Positions 29,509 to 36,746 of a DNA stretch of 64,000 nt are shown here, in pieces. Made by a program: the position numbers and the translations under genes. Below the pieces are notes generated by a model. That model worked only from the letters and a program-made list of their open reading frames with translations. It was not told the origin of the DNA and made no database searches. This DNA is from Methylobacterium organophilum. Lineage in GTDB: Bacteria > Pseudomonadota > Alphaproteobacteria > Rhizobiales > Beijerinckiaceae. Numbering within the stretch: the stretch's first letter is position 1; each line of letters starts with the position of its first letter. Location of the stretch: NCBI RefSeq assembly GCF_022179465.1, contig NZ_BPQV01000001.1, positions 434,001 through 498,000 on the forward strand. Direction: 5' to 3'.

Positions 29509-29949
29509 ATGGCGGAGAAACCGACCTGCCGCCTCGTCCAGGCCGGCGCATCCTTCACCGGCAAGCAGGGCCTCGACTACGCGGTCGGCATCTCGGCGGA
29601 GAGCGTCGGCGCCAAGGGCCTTCATCTCCAGCTCGTCACGATCCCGCCCCTCGCCAAGGCGAAGGCCCACCGGCACGAGGCCCACGAGACCGCGATCTAC
29701 GCGCTCAGCGGCGTCTCGGGCTGCTGGTACGGCGAGGGGCTCGAGGAGCACGCGGTGGTGCGCCCGGGCGACTTCTTCTACATCCCGGCCGGGGTGCCGC
29801 ACCTGCCCTACAACCCGAGCGCCGAGGCGCCCTGCATCGCGGTGATCGCCCGCACCGATCCGAACGAGCAGGAGAGCGTCGTGCTGATGCCCGAGCTGGA
29901 CGGCGTGCATGCGGACGTCTTCGCCGGCGCGAAGGCGGACATGCCCTGA
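29509..29949 (+). CDS. Single-domain cupin protein
   Basis: A 146-aa cupin. Motif 1 is seen as KAHRHEAHETAIYALSGVSG (metal-ligand His and Glu residues in HRHEAHE) and motif 2 as PGDFFYIPAGVPHLPYN (His of the second motif present). It is probably a small cytoplasmic metal-binding protein; cupins of this size include isomerases, dioxygenases and sensors, so no reaction is given. Preceded by a GGAGGGG-type ribosome site. It lies upstream of rlmJ with 25 bp between. Confidence 0.85.
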   Translation: MAEKPTCRLVQAGASFTGKQGLDYAVGISAESVGAKGLHLQLVTIPPLAKAKAHRHEAHETAIYALSGVSGCWYGEGLEEHAVVRPGDFFYIPAGVPHLPYNPSAEAPCIAVIARTDPNEQESVVLMPELDGVHADVFAGAKADMP

Positions 29950-29974
29950 GCCAGGCCCTGAAAGGTTCTCGACC

Positions 29975-30823
29975 CTGAATTACCGCCACGCCTTCCACGC
30001 CGGCAATTTCGCCGACGTGCTCAAGCACCTCGTCCTGACCCGGGTGCTCGTGCACCTCCTGGCCAAGGACAAGCCGTTCCGGGCGATCGACACCCATGCC
30101 GGGCTCGGAGTCTACGATCTCGAGGCCGAGGAGGCCGGGCGCACGGGCGAATGGCACGAGGGCTGGGGCCGGCTCGACGCGCCGTTCCCGCCGGAGGTCG
30201 AAGCCCTGCTCGCGCCCTACCGGGCGGCGGTCGCCGCCACCCGCGCCCGCCACGGCGCCACGACCTATCCCGGCTCGCCGGCCCTGATCCGGGAATTCCT
30301 GCGGGCGGGCGACAAGGGTGTCTTCGTCGAGCTGCATCCCGTCGATGCCGAGACCCTGGCGGAGCGCTTCCGCAGCGATTCCCGCACCAAGGTGATGCAT
30401 CTCGACGGCTGGACCGCCCTCAACGCCCTGATCCCGCCGCCGGAGCGGCGCGGCCTCGTGCTGATCGACCCGCCCTACGAGGTGCGCGGCGAGATCGACC
30501 GCCTCGGGGAGCAGCTGCTCAGAGCCGCACGGAAATGGCCGACCGGCACCTATCTCGGCTGGTACCCGATCAAGGAGGTCGCCGCGATCGACCGCATGGC
30601 GGCGCGGCTCGATGCAGGGCTCGCCCGCCCCGCCCTGCGCCTCGACCTGATGATCGCCCGGCCCGACGACCCGAGCCGTCTCTCCGGCACGGGCCTGATC
30701 GTGATCAATCCGCCCTGGACCCTGCGCCAGGAAGCCGAAGCCTTCCTGCCGGCCCTAGCCGGGCGGCTGGCGCAGGGGGATTACGGCGCCTTCCGCTGCG
30801 AGGGCCTCGGGCCGGAGGCGTGA
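29975..30823 (+). CDS. rlmJ: 23S rRNA (adenine2030-N6)-methyltransferase
   Basis: Methylates A2030 of 23S rRNA. The 282-aa product opens with NYRHAFHAGNFADVLKHLVL, the RlmJ hallmark (family: M-[LS]-YRHSFHAGNHADV), followed by TYPGSPALI and the N6-MTase catalytic motif DPPY (LIDPPYE); a later INPPW is also typical. E. coli RlmJ is 280 aa. The family-conserved N-terminus begins exactly at a CTG codon (29975) preceded nine bases away by AAAGG; no ATG, GTG or TTG lies nearby. The only upstream alternative, ATG29909, lies inside the cupin gene and would add 22 unrelated residues. A CTG start is therefore proposed. Confidence 0.92.
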   Translation: MNYRHAFHAGNFADVLKHLVLTRVLVHLLAKDKPFRAIDTHAGLGVYDLEAEEAGRTGEWHEGWGRLDAPFPPEVEALLAPYRAAVAATRARHGATTYPGSPALIREFLRAGDKGVFVELHPVDAETLAERFRSDSRTKVMHLDGWTALNALIPPPERRGLVLIDPPYEVRGEIDRLGEQLLRAARKWPTGTYLGWYPIKEVAAIDRMAARLDAGLARPALRLDLMIARPDDPSRLSGTGLIVINPPWTLRQEAEAFLPALAGRLAQGDYGAFRCEGLGPEA

Positions 30824-30829
30824 GGCCGC

Positions 30830-32263
30830 TCAGACCGCAATCCGCCCCTCCAGCGGGAACACCTTGGCCGGGTTGAGCAGCCAGGCGGGGTCGAACACGC
30901 TCTTCACCCGCATCTGCTGCTCCAGATCGACCTGGTCGTACTGGAAGCGCATCAGCTCGCGCTTCTCGATGCCGACCCCGTGCTCGCCGGTGAGGCAGCC
31001 GCCGACCTCGACGCAGAGCTTGAGGATCGCGTCGCCCGCGGCCTCGGCCTTCTGCAGCTCGCCCGGCGTGTTGATGTCGAACAGGATCAGCGGGTGCAGG
31101 TTGCCGTCGCCGGCATGGAACACGTTGGCGACCCGCAGGCCCTGCTCGGAGCAGATCGCGCCGATCCGCTCCAGCACCCCGCCGAGCTGGCCCGTGGGGA
31201 TGGTGCCGTCCATGCAGATGTAGTCGGAGATCCGGCCCGTGGCGCCGAAGGCCGATTTGCGGCCCTTCCAGATCGCCGCGGATTCCGCCTCCGAGGTCGA
31301 GACCCGCAGGGAGGAAACCTGGAACTGCTGGGCGATGGCGACGATGCGGGCGAGCATGTCCTCGCATTCCGCATCCGAGCCCTCGACCTCGATGATCAGC
31401 ATCGCGGCGGCATCGAGGGGGTAGCCGGCCTTGGCGAAATCGTCGGTGATGCGGATCGCCTCGTTGTCCATGTACTCGATCGCCACCGGGATGATGCCCG
31501 CCGCGATGATCGCCGCGGTGCAGGCGCCGGCATCCTCCACCGAGGAGAAGCCGACGAGCATGGGCCGGGCGCCCTCGGCCGCGCGCAGGATGCGCACCGT
31601 CGCCTCGGTGACGATGCCGAGCTGGCCCTCCGAGCCGCAGATGAGGCCGAGCAGGTCGTAGCCGGGGCTGTCGAGATGGTCGCCGCCGATCTCCATCACC
31701 GTGCCGTCATGGGCCACCAGCGTCACGCCGAGGAGGTTGTTGGTGGTCACGCCGTATTTCAGGCAATGCGCCCCGCCGGAATTCATGGCGATGTTGCCGG
31801 CGATGGTGCAGGCGAGCTGGCTCGACGGGTCGGGGGCGTAGAAGAAGCCCTCGTGGCTGACCGCGCCGGAGATCGCGAGGTTGGTGATGCCGGCCTCGAC
31901 CCGGGCCGTGCGGTTGGCGAAGTCGATGTCGATGACCCGGGTCATCTTGCCGACACCGAGGATGATCGCGTCCTCCTGGGCGATCGCCCCGCCGGCCAGG
32001 GAGGTGCCGGCGCCGCGGGCGACCACGCGCACCCCGTTCTCGTGGCAGAAGGCCATCACCGCGGAGACCTCCTGCGTGGTCGAGGGCAGGACCACCGCCA
32101 GCGGCATCTTGCGGTAGGCGGTGAGCCCGTCCGTCTCGAAGGCGCGGCGCTCGTCCTCGCTCACCACCAGCGCCTCCGGAGCGACCAGCCCCCGCAGGCC
32201 CTCGATGATGGCGTCGCGGCGGGCGACGACGGCCGCGTCGGGCAGGGGGAAGGCGATCGACAT
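30830..32263 (-). CDS. glcD: FAD-linked glycolate/lactate oxidase subunit, GlcD-like
   Basis: A 477-aa flavoprotein of the GlcD/D-lactate dehydrogenase family. The PCMH-type FAD-binding domain shows VVLPSTTQEVSAVMAFC, RGAGTSLAGGAI, GFFYAPDPSSQLACTIAGNIAMNSGG (in two parts) and GSEGQLGIVTEATV; the C-terminal domain has the substrate/FAD motifs NVFHAGDGNLHPLI and GCLTGEHGVGIEKR. It would oxidise glycolate to glyoxylate or D-lactate to pyruvate. GlcE and GlcF, which normally form the complex, are not adjacent. ATG32263 is a clear start. The 299 bp upstream show no recognisable gene. Confidence 0.9.
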   Translation of the reverse strand: MSIAFPLPDAAVVARRDAIIEGLRGLVAPEALVVSEDERRAFETDGLTAYRKMPLAVVLPSTTQEVSAVMAFCHENGVRVVARGAGTSLAGGAIAQEDAIILGVGKMTRVIDIDFANRTARVEAGITNLAISGAVSHEGFFYAPDPSSQLACTIAGNIAMNSGGAHCLKYGVTTNNLLGVTLVAHDGTVMEIGGDHLDSPGYDLLGLICGSEGQLGIVTEATVRILRAAEGARPMLVGFSSVEDAGACTAAIIAAGIIPVAIEYMDNEAIRITDDFAKAGYPLDAAAMLIIEVEGSDAECEDMLARIVAIAQQFQVSSLRVSTSEAESAAIWKGRKSAFGATGRISDYICMDGTIPTGQLGGVLERIGAICSEQGLRVANVFHAGDGNLHPLILFDINTPGELQKAEAAGDAILKLCVEVGGCLTGEHGVGIEKRELMRFQYDQVDLEQQMRVKSVFDPAWLLNPAKVFPLEGRIAV

Positions 32264-32562
32264 CGGCGTCTCCTGTGAAGCGCCTCCCGGGGCGCATCCG
32301 GTTTCTTCAGCCCCGCTTCAGCCGGCCTGGGCGATGCTCAGGAACGGGGCGGGTTCTCCCGCATCCTAAGGCAAGCGGGCCCGCCTTGCACCGGGCCCGC
32401 GGGGACGCAGGGGAGGATGAGACGGAAACGCGGCGTGAAGGCTTCCCTTCCCTCCGCGCGCCCTAAATGCCGGGGTGGCATTCACAATCTTTATCTGTTC
32501 TAAAGCGAAAAGCTCTGCCATGAGCCGGGCGGCTCCGGCCGCACCCAAGGAGGAAAATAACG

Positions 32563-32925
32563 ATGCGTCACCTGATCCTCGGCGCCGCTTTCGCGGTGCT
32601 CCTGCCCGTCGCCGCCCAGGCCGAGGGCGATGCCGCCGCCGGCGAGAAGGCCTTCGCCCCCTGCAAGGCTTGTCACAACTTCGAGAAGAACGGCGTCGGC
32701 CCGACCCTGAAGGGCGTCGTCGGCTCGAAGGCTGGCGAAGGTGCCGACGGCTACAACTTCTCCGACGCTCTGAAGAAGTCCGGCATCACCTGGGACGAGG
32801 CCAACCTCAAGGAGTGGCTCACGGACCCGAAGAAGAAGGTCCCCGGCACCAAGATGGTCTTCCCGGGCATCAAGGACGAGAAGAAGGTCCAGGACATCAT
32901 CGCCTATCTCAAGACGAAGTCCTGA
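32563..32925 (+). CDS. Soluble class I cytochrome c (c2 type)
   Basis: Periplasmic electron carrier of 120 aa. Signal peptide 1-20 ends in AAQA. Heme is bound at CKACH (34-38), with GVGPTLKGVVG after it and the axial Met in PGTKMVFPG. The C-terminal helix VQDIIAYLKTKS closes the fold. Highly Lys-rich, as expected for a protein docking with an acidic oxidase or dehydrogenase. In methylotrophs similar cytochromes shuttle electrons to the terminal oxidase, but the specific partner cannot be told. A strong AAGGAGG ribosome site precedes ATG32563; a terminator follows. Confidence 0.93.
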   Translation: MRHLILGAAFAVLLPVAAQAEGDAAAGEKAFAPCKACHNFEKNGVGPTLKGVVGSKAGEGADGYNFSDALKKSGITWDEANLKEWLTDPKKKVPGTKMVFPGIKDEKKVQDIIAYLKTKS

Positions 32926-32953
32926 TCCTTTCGATCCGCGACGCAGAACACGG

Positions 32954-32975
32954 AAGCCGCTCTTCGGAGCGGCTT
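32954..32975 (+). terminator. Rho-independent-type terminator after cytochrome c
   Basis: 9-bp perfect stem AAGCCGCTC/GAGCGGCTT around a TTCG tetraloop, followed by TCTCGTTTCG. Begins 29 bp after the stop. Confidence 0.85.
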
Positions 32976-33016
32976 TCTCGTTTCGAGGGAGCCTTTCCCG
33001 GCCCCGGAGCGCGGCG

Positions 33017-33490
33017 TCAGACCGCCTCGACGCCGACTTCGACGGTGCGGGCGTGCAGGTCGTCCCGGACATTGGCGAGGAGCGCGAGCAGGTCGCGCCG
33101 CTGGTCGACGGGAAGGCCGGTCATGCCGCCGACCGTGTCCGGCAGGCAGGTCATCTTCTCCTGCAGGCCGCGGCCCTTGGTCGTGAGGAAGATGCTCACC
33201 TGCCGCTCGTCGGCCCGGTCGCGGGCCCGGCGGACATGGCCGGACGCCTCGAGCCGCTTCAAAAGCGGCGTCAGCGTGCCGGAATCGAGGAAGAGTCGGT
33301 TGCCGATCTCCTTGACCGTCAGGCCCTCCTCTTCCCAGAGCACCAGCAGGACGAGGTATTGCGGGTAGGTCAGGCCGTGATGGGTGAGCAAGGTGCGGTA
33401 GGCGCGCCCGAAGGCATGCGCTGCGGCATAGACGGCGAAGCAGAGCTGGTTGTCCAGAAGCTGCGGGTCGTCGCGGCCCGGCTTGCTCAT
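33017..33490 (-). CDS. ohrR: Organic-peroxide-sensing MarR regulator OhrR
   Basis: A 157-aa MarR-family repressor. The N-terminal [25 protein letters not shown] is the OhrR signature, with the peroxidatic Cys17; a second Cys115 makes it a two-Cys type. The winged helix lies about 55-100 ([26 protein letters not shown], wing [10 protein letters not shown]). Oxidation by organic hydroperoxides releases DNA and induces ohr, which is divergent 384 bp away. Three ATGs lie in tandem; 33490 is chosen because GAGGAC precedes it seven bases upstream. Confidence 0.93.
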   Translation of the reverse strand: MSKPGRDDPQLLDNQLCFAVYAAAHAFGRAYRTLLTHHGLTYPQYLVLLVLWEEEGLTVKEIGNRLFLDSGTLTPLLKRLEASGHVRRARDRADERQVSIFLTTKGRGLQEKMTCLPDTVGGMTGLPVDQRRDLLALLANVRDDLHARTVEVGVEAV

Positions 33491-33792
33491 TCGCATTGTC
33501 CTCATGGCGCACCCGCGCTCTCGATCAAGCGGCAGGCCGGCCCGGTACGGCGTGGATGGTCACCGGGCTGGCCCGGTTTGCCCCGGCCTGTGCGGCGAGG
33601 CAGCAGGTTCCATATCAAGCGTCTCGACGTCGCGCGACCCACCGCCGGGGAAGCGGTGAAGAAACGCTGATCGGGAATCCCGAGGGCGGAGTAGTAGACC
33701 AAAATTCGCGTGTGCACAATCGAGTTAAGCCCCGGCGCTGTCGAAGGGATCCGCACCCGGCGCAGGGGTCCGCCCCGCGCCCGCAAAACCCC

Positions 33793-33802
33793 TTGCGCGC
33801 AA
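33793..33802. promoter_or_regulatory. Candidate OhrR operator copy 1
   Basis: Perfect 10-bp palindrome TTGCGCGCAA, 73 bp upstream of the ohr start codon. The same sequence recurs 39 bp downstream. Confidence 0.55.
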
Positions 33803-33831
33803 TCCAGCGTCCTGTAGAAGCGCTGCATCGG

Positions 33832-33841
33832 TTGCGCGCAA
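33832..33841. promoter_or_regulatory. Candidate OhrR operator copy 2
   Basis: Identical palindrome TTGCGCGCAA, 33 bp upstream of the ohr ATG, where it could overlap the promoter or transcription start. Repetition next to a divergent OhrR gene supports an operator role. Confidence 0.55.
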
Positions 33842-33874
33842 TCTATTTCTGCGCCCGAACGAAGGAGACGACAC

Positions 33875-34297
33875 ATGCAGGTTCTCTACACCGCCCAGGC
33901 CCATGCCACCGGCGGCCGCGAGGGCTCCGCCGCGAGCAGCGACGAGAAGCTCACGGTCGGCCTGTCGACCCCGAAGGAGCTCGGCGGCGCCGGCGGCGCC
34001 GGCACCAATCCCGAGCAGCTCTTCGCGGCCGGCTACGCTGCCTGCTTCCTCGGCGCGGTGAAGTTCGTGGCCGGCCAGGACAAGGTCCGCATCCCGGACG
34101 AGGCCCGGATCGATTCCTCGGTTGGCATCGGCAAGCGCGACGACGGGCAGGGCTTCGGCATCACCGTGGCGCTGAAGGTCAGCCTGCCGGGGATCGAGCG
34201 CGCCAAGGCCGAGGATCTCGTCCGCCGCGCCGACGTGGTCTGCCCCTATTCCCACGCCACCCGCGGCAACATCCAGGTCGACATCTCCGTCGCCTAA
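33875..34297 (+). CDS. ohr: Organic hydroperoxide resistance peroxidase Ohr
   Basis: A 140-aa Ohr/OsmC-fold thiol peroxidase reducing organic hydroperoxides. Catalytic residues are in place: Cys57 (peroxidatic, AACFLGA) and Cys123 (resolving, CPYSHAT), with the conserved Arg15 (GGREG) and Glu47 (TNPEQLF) pair. Opening MQVLYTAQAHATGGREG is typical. AAGGAG lies nine bases before ATG33875. It is controlled by the divergent OhrR. Its stop codon overlaps the stop of the convergent CorC-type gene by four bases. Confidence 0.96.
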   Translation: MQVLYTAQAHATGGREGSAASSDEKLTVGLSTPKELGGAGGAGTNPEQLFAAGYAACFLGAVKFVAGQDKVRIPDEARIDSSVGIGKRDDGQGFGITVALKVSLPGIERAKAEDLVRRADVVCPYSHATRGNIQVDISVA

Positions 34298-35595
34298 CGC
34301 TCGCTCGGGCCCTCCGGCTTGCGCTGGGGGGCGAGCGGCGTGATCCGCAGGGCGGTGATCCGGTTGCGGGCCTTGCGCAGCACCTGGAACCGGAAGCCGT
34401 GGAAGTTGAAGGCGGTCCCCGTATCGGGGATCGCCCGCGCCTCGTGGATGACGAGGCCGGCCACCGTCGTGGCCTCGTCGTCGGGCAGGTTCCAGTCCAT
34501 CGCCCGGTTGAGATCGCGGATCGGCACGCCGCCATCGGCGTTGACCGAGCCGTCGGGCAGCACGCGCACGCCGGAGACCGAGACGTCGTGCTCGTCGGCG
34601 ATGTCGCCGACGATCTCCTCCAGGATGTCCTCCAGGGTCACCAGCCCCATCACCTCGCCGTACTCGTCGACGACCAGGGCGAAATGCGTCTTGCGCGCGA
34701 GGAAGGCCTTGAGCTGGTCGCGCAGGGAGGTCGTGGCGGGCACGAACCAGGTCTCCAGGGCCAGGGCCTCCACCTTCAGGCCGGAGGCGTCCCCGCCCGC
34801 GGCGTCGAGGGCCCGCAGCAGGTCCTTCGCGTGGAGCACGCCGACGATGTTCTCCGGGCTCTCCCGCCACAGGGGCATCCGCGTATAGGGCGAGGCCAGC
34901 ACCTCGCGCACGATGTCCTGCGAGGGCAGGTCGGCGTCGATGGCCCGCATCCGGGTGCGGTGGACCATCACCTCGGAGACGGTGAGCTCCTTCAGGTCGA
35001 GCAGGCCGCCGAGCATGTCGCGATCGGCCTTCTCGACGCCGCCCTCCCGGTGCAGCAGGGCGAGCTGCCCGCGAATCTCGTCCTGCGCGGACAGGATCGA
35101 CTGATGGGCGTCGATCGAGACGCCGAAGGGCCGCAGCAGCAGCCGCACCAGCCGCTCCACGGCCAGGGCGAAGGGGGCGAGCAACCCCACGGCGAAGGCC
35201 ACGGGCCGGGCGGTGAGCAGGGCGAAGCGGTCGGCGTTGTTGATCGCCAGCGTCTTCGGCAGAACCTCGGCGAAGACGATCACCAGCACCGACATGGTCG
35301 CCGTGGCGTAGAGCACGCCGCTCTTGCCGAACAGCGCGCTGAGCACGCTCGCCATGAAGGACGAGGCGCCGATGGCGACCACGTTGTAGCCGATCAGCAT
35401 GGCGCCGATGAAGCGCTCGCGGGCCGCCAGGATACGGTTGACGATGCCCGCGCGGCGATGGCCGGCGGTCTCCAGCGCCAGCATCCGCGCCCGGGAGGCG
35501 GCGGTGAAGGCCGTCTCCGCACCGGCGAAGAAGGCCGAGAGCAGCAGGGAGATCGCGACGATGCTCGCCGCGAGCCAGATTTCGGTGTGGTCCAT
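34294..35595 (-). CDS. DUF21-CBS-CorC_HlyC membrane protein
   Basis: A 433-aa CNNM/CorC-type protein. An N-terminal DUF21 membrane domain with about three to four helices (residues 5-175, including SAFFAGAETAFTAAS and VFAEVLPKTLAI) is followed by two CBS domains (about 205-330, VMVHRTRM and THFALVVDEYGEVMGLVTLEDILEE) and a C-terminal CorC_HlyC domain (VAGLVIHEARAIPDTGTAF). The family includes Mg2+ (and Co2+) exporters; older annotations say hemolysin. ATG35595 starts the first membrane segment. A second member lacking the membrane domain lies at 56118-57254. Confidence 0.92.
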   Translation of the reverse strand: MDHTEIWLAASIVAISLLLSAFFAGAETAFTAASRARMLALETAGHRRAGIVNRILAARERFIGAMLIGYNVVAIGASSFMASVLSALFGKSGVLYATATMSVLVIVFAEVLPKTLAINNADRFALLTARPVAFAVGLLAPFALAVERLVRLLLRPFGVSIDAHQSILSAQDEIRGQLALLHREGGVEKADRDMLGGLLDLKELTVSEVMVHRTRMRAIDADLPSQDIVREVLASPYTRMPLWRESPENIVGVLHAKDLLRALDAAGGDASGLKVEALALETWFVPATTSLRDQLKAFLARKTHFALVVDEYGEVMGLVTLEDILEEIVGDIADEHDVSVSGVRVLPDGSVNADGGVPIRDLNRAMDWNLPDDEATTVAGLVIHEARAIPDTGTAFNFHGFRFQVLRKARNRITALRITPLAPQRKPEGPSER

Positions 35596-35879
35596 GGATG
35601 GATGAGACGCCAGAGGAGCCGGTTTTCTCGGGCGCAAGCTTATCAGCAGCGGCCGCCTCGCGACACGGCGCGCGCAGCGCAACCCGAGCCGGCCCGGAGC
35701 CGGGTTCCGTGCCGATCCGCACAAGAACACGGCAAGGTCAGGCGCGATCCCGTCAGGCTTGGCGAAACAGTCCCGCTCCGCGTGCCGGCCCGCACCGCGA
35801 TCGGGACAGTCCTCGGCAAGATGACGGTCAGCGGATCGGACGAAAGCCGGTCCCGGGATCGACCCGAAAGGACCTCATC

Positions 35880-36137
35880 GTGCCCCGCCTGCCGCTTGCT
35901 GCCCTCGTGCTCGCGCTCTCCGCTCCCGCCGCTTTCGCCCAGGTCACCGGTGCTCAGGTCACCAGCGCCCAGCGGGCCGCCTGCGCCCCCGACGTGCTCA
36001 GGCATTGCGCCGGGGACATCCCGAACGCCACGCGGATCACCGCCTGCCTCAAGAGCAAGCGGGCAGCGATCAGCGCCGGCTGCCGCGCCGTGCTCGACGC
36101 CGCCGAGGCGCCCGTGCGCACCGCCGCCCATCCCTGA
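35880..36137 (+). CDS. Small exported cysteine-rich-repeat protein
   Basis: An 85-aa secreted protein. GTG35880 follows AAAGGA; the first 20 residues (PRLPLAALVLALSAPAAFAQ) are a signal peptide. The mature part has the pattern ACAPDVLRHC...RITACLKSKR...SAGC, i.e. four Cys in a helical hairpin as in Cys-rich-repeat (Golgi apparatus protein 1-like) families found in many Hyphomicrobiales. The function is unknown. It is followed by a strong terminator. Confidence 0.72.
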   Translation: MPRLPLAALVLALSAPAAFAQVTGAQVTSAQRAACAPDVLRHCAGDIPNATRITACLKSKRAAISAGCRAVLDAAEAPVRTAAHP

Positions 36138-36163
36138 CAGACCCGCCCGTGCCCTCTCCACGA

Positions 36164-36197
36164 AGAAACCCGCCAGAGGGCAATCCGGCGGGTTTCT
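36164..36197 (+). terminator. Rho-independent terminator after cysteine-rich gene
   Basis: 11-bp perfect stem AGAAACCCGCC (36164-36174) / GGCGGGTTTCT (36187-36197) followed by CTTTTCTC. It can also serve the minus strand through the A-rich left flank, ahead of nothing on that side. Confidence 0.85.
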
Positions 36198-36221
36198 CTT
36201 TTCTCGTCGCGAACGCCGCGA

Positions 36222-36530
36222 TCAGTAGCGCGGGCCGTTCGTGGTGTTGCCGAGCTGCTGCTGGTAGCCGGGGCGCTCCGGGTTCCGGGCGTTGGGGTTG
36301 CCGTGCAGGTGGGTGTTGCGGCGGCGGGCCATGCGCTCGGCCTTGGTGGTGCGGTGGTGCCAGCCATGGCGATGATGGTGATGGTGCCAGGCGCGGTGAC
36401 GCACGCTCGTGGCCAGCGTCTCACCGGCGACGACGCCCGGCTGAGGCATGGCCGGCGCGGCGGAGGCCGAGAACGGGCCGACGAGGCTGCCCAGCACGAG
36501 GCCGGCGGCGAGGGTGAGGGCTTTGCGCAT
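36222..36530 (-). CDS. Small exported histidine-rich protein
   Basis: A 102-aa protein with a signal peptide (MRKALTLAAGLVLGSLVGPF... SASA). The mature part holds a dense histidine cluster (HRAWHHHHHRHGWHHR) in a strongly basic context, then an Asn/Arg-rich tail (NPNARNPERPGYQQQLG). Periplasmic metal binding (Ni, Cu or Zn) is a reasonable guess from composition, but no family function is known to me. The tail is like those of other small Methylobacterium secreted proteins. ATG36530 is chosen for the signal peptide; the frame stays open far upstream only because it is antisense to hrpB. Confidence 0.72.
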   Translation of the reverse strand: MRKALTLAAGLVLGSLVGPFSASAAPAMPQPGVVAGETLATSVRHRAWHHHHHRHGWHHRTTKAERMARRRNTHLHGNPNARNPERPGYQQQLGNTTNGPRY

Positions 36531-36746
36531 CTGTTCAGTCTCTCTCGAAGTGCCGTTCGCACGTCCTGCGCTTAAGTCGGCCGAGACAGAGTCGTTCCTC
36601 GGAAAAATCTGGATCTCATCAAGAAAAAACCTCGACCCGCGAGGGATTTCCATTCGTTTGCCGGCGTGTTCTCCCACGGCGCGTGGAGAGCCGGTGACGG
36701 GCGATTGCCGGTTGCCTGCGCCGCGCATCCGGGCCACCAGCGCCGC

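Noticed and set aside
30980-32278. Plus-strand frame of 432 codons
   Set aside because: Antisense to glcD, whose FAD-binding motifs are unambiguous.
32366-32548. 60-codon minus-strand frame upstream of the cytochrome c gene
   Set aside because: No ribosome site, overlaps the cytochrome promoter region, and the translation is Arg/Pro-rich with no recognisable feature.
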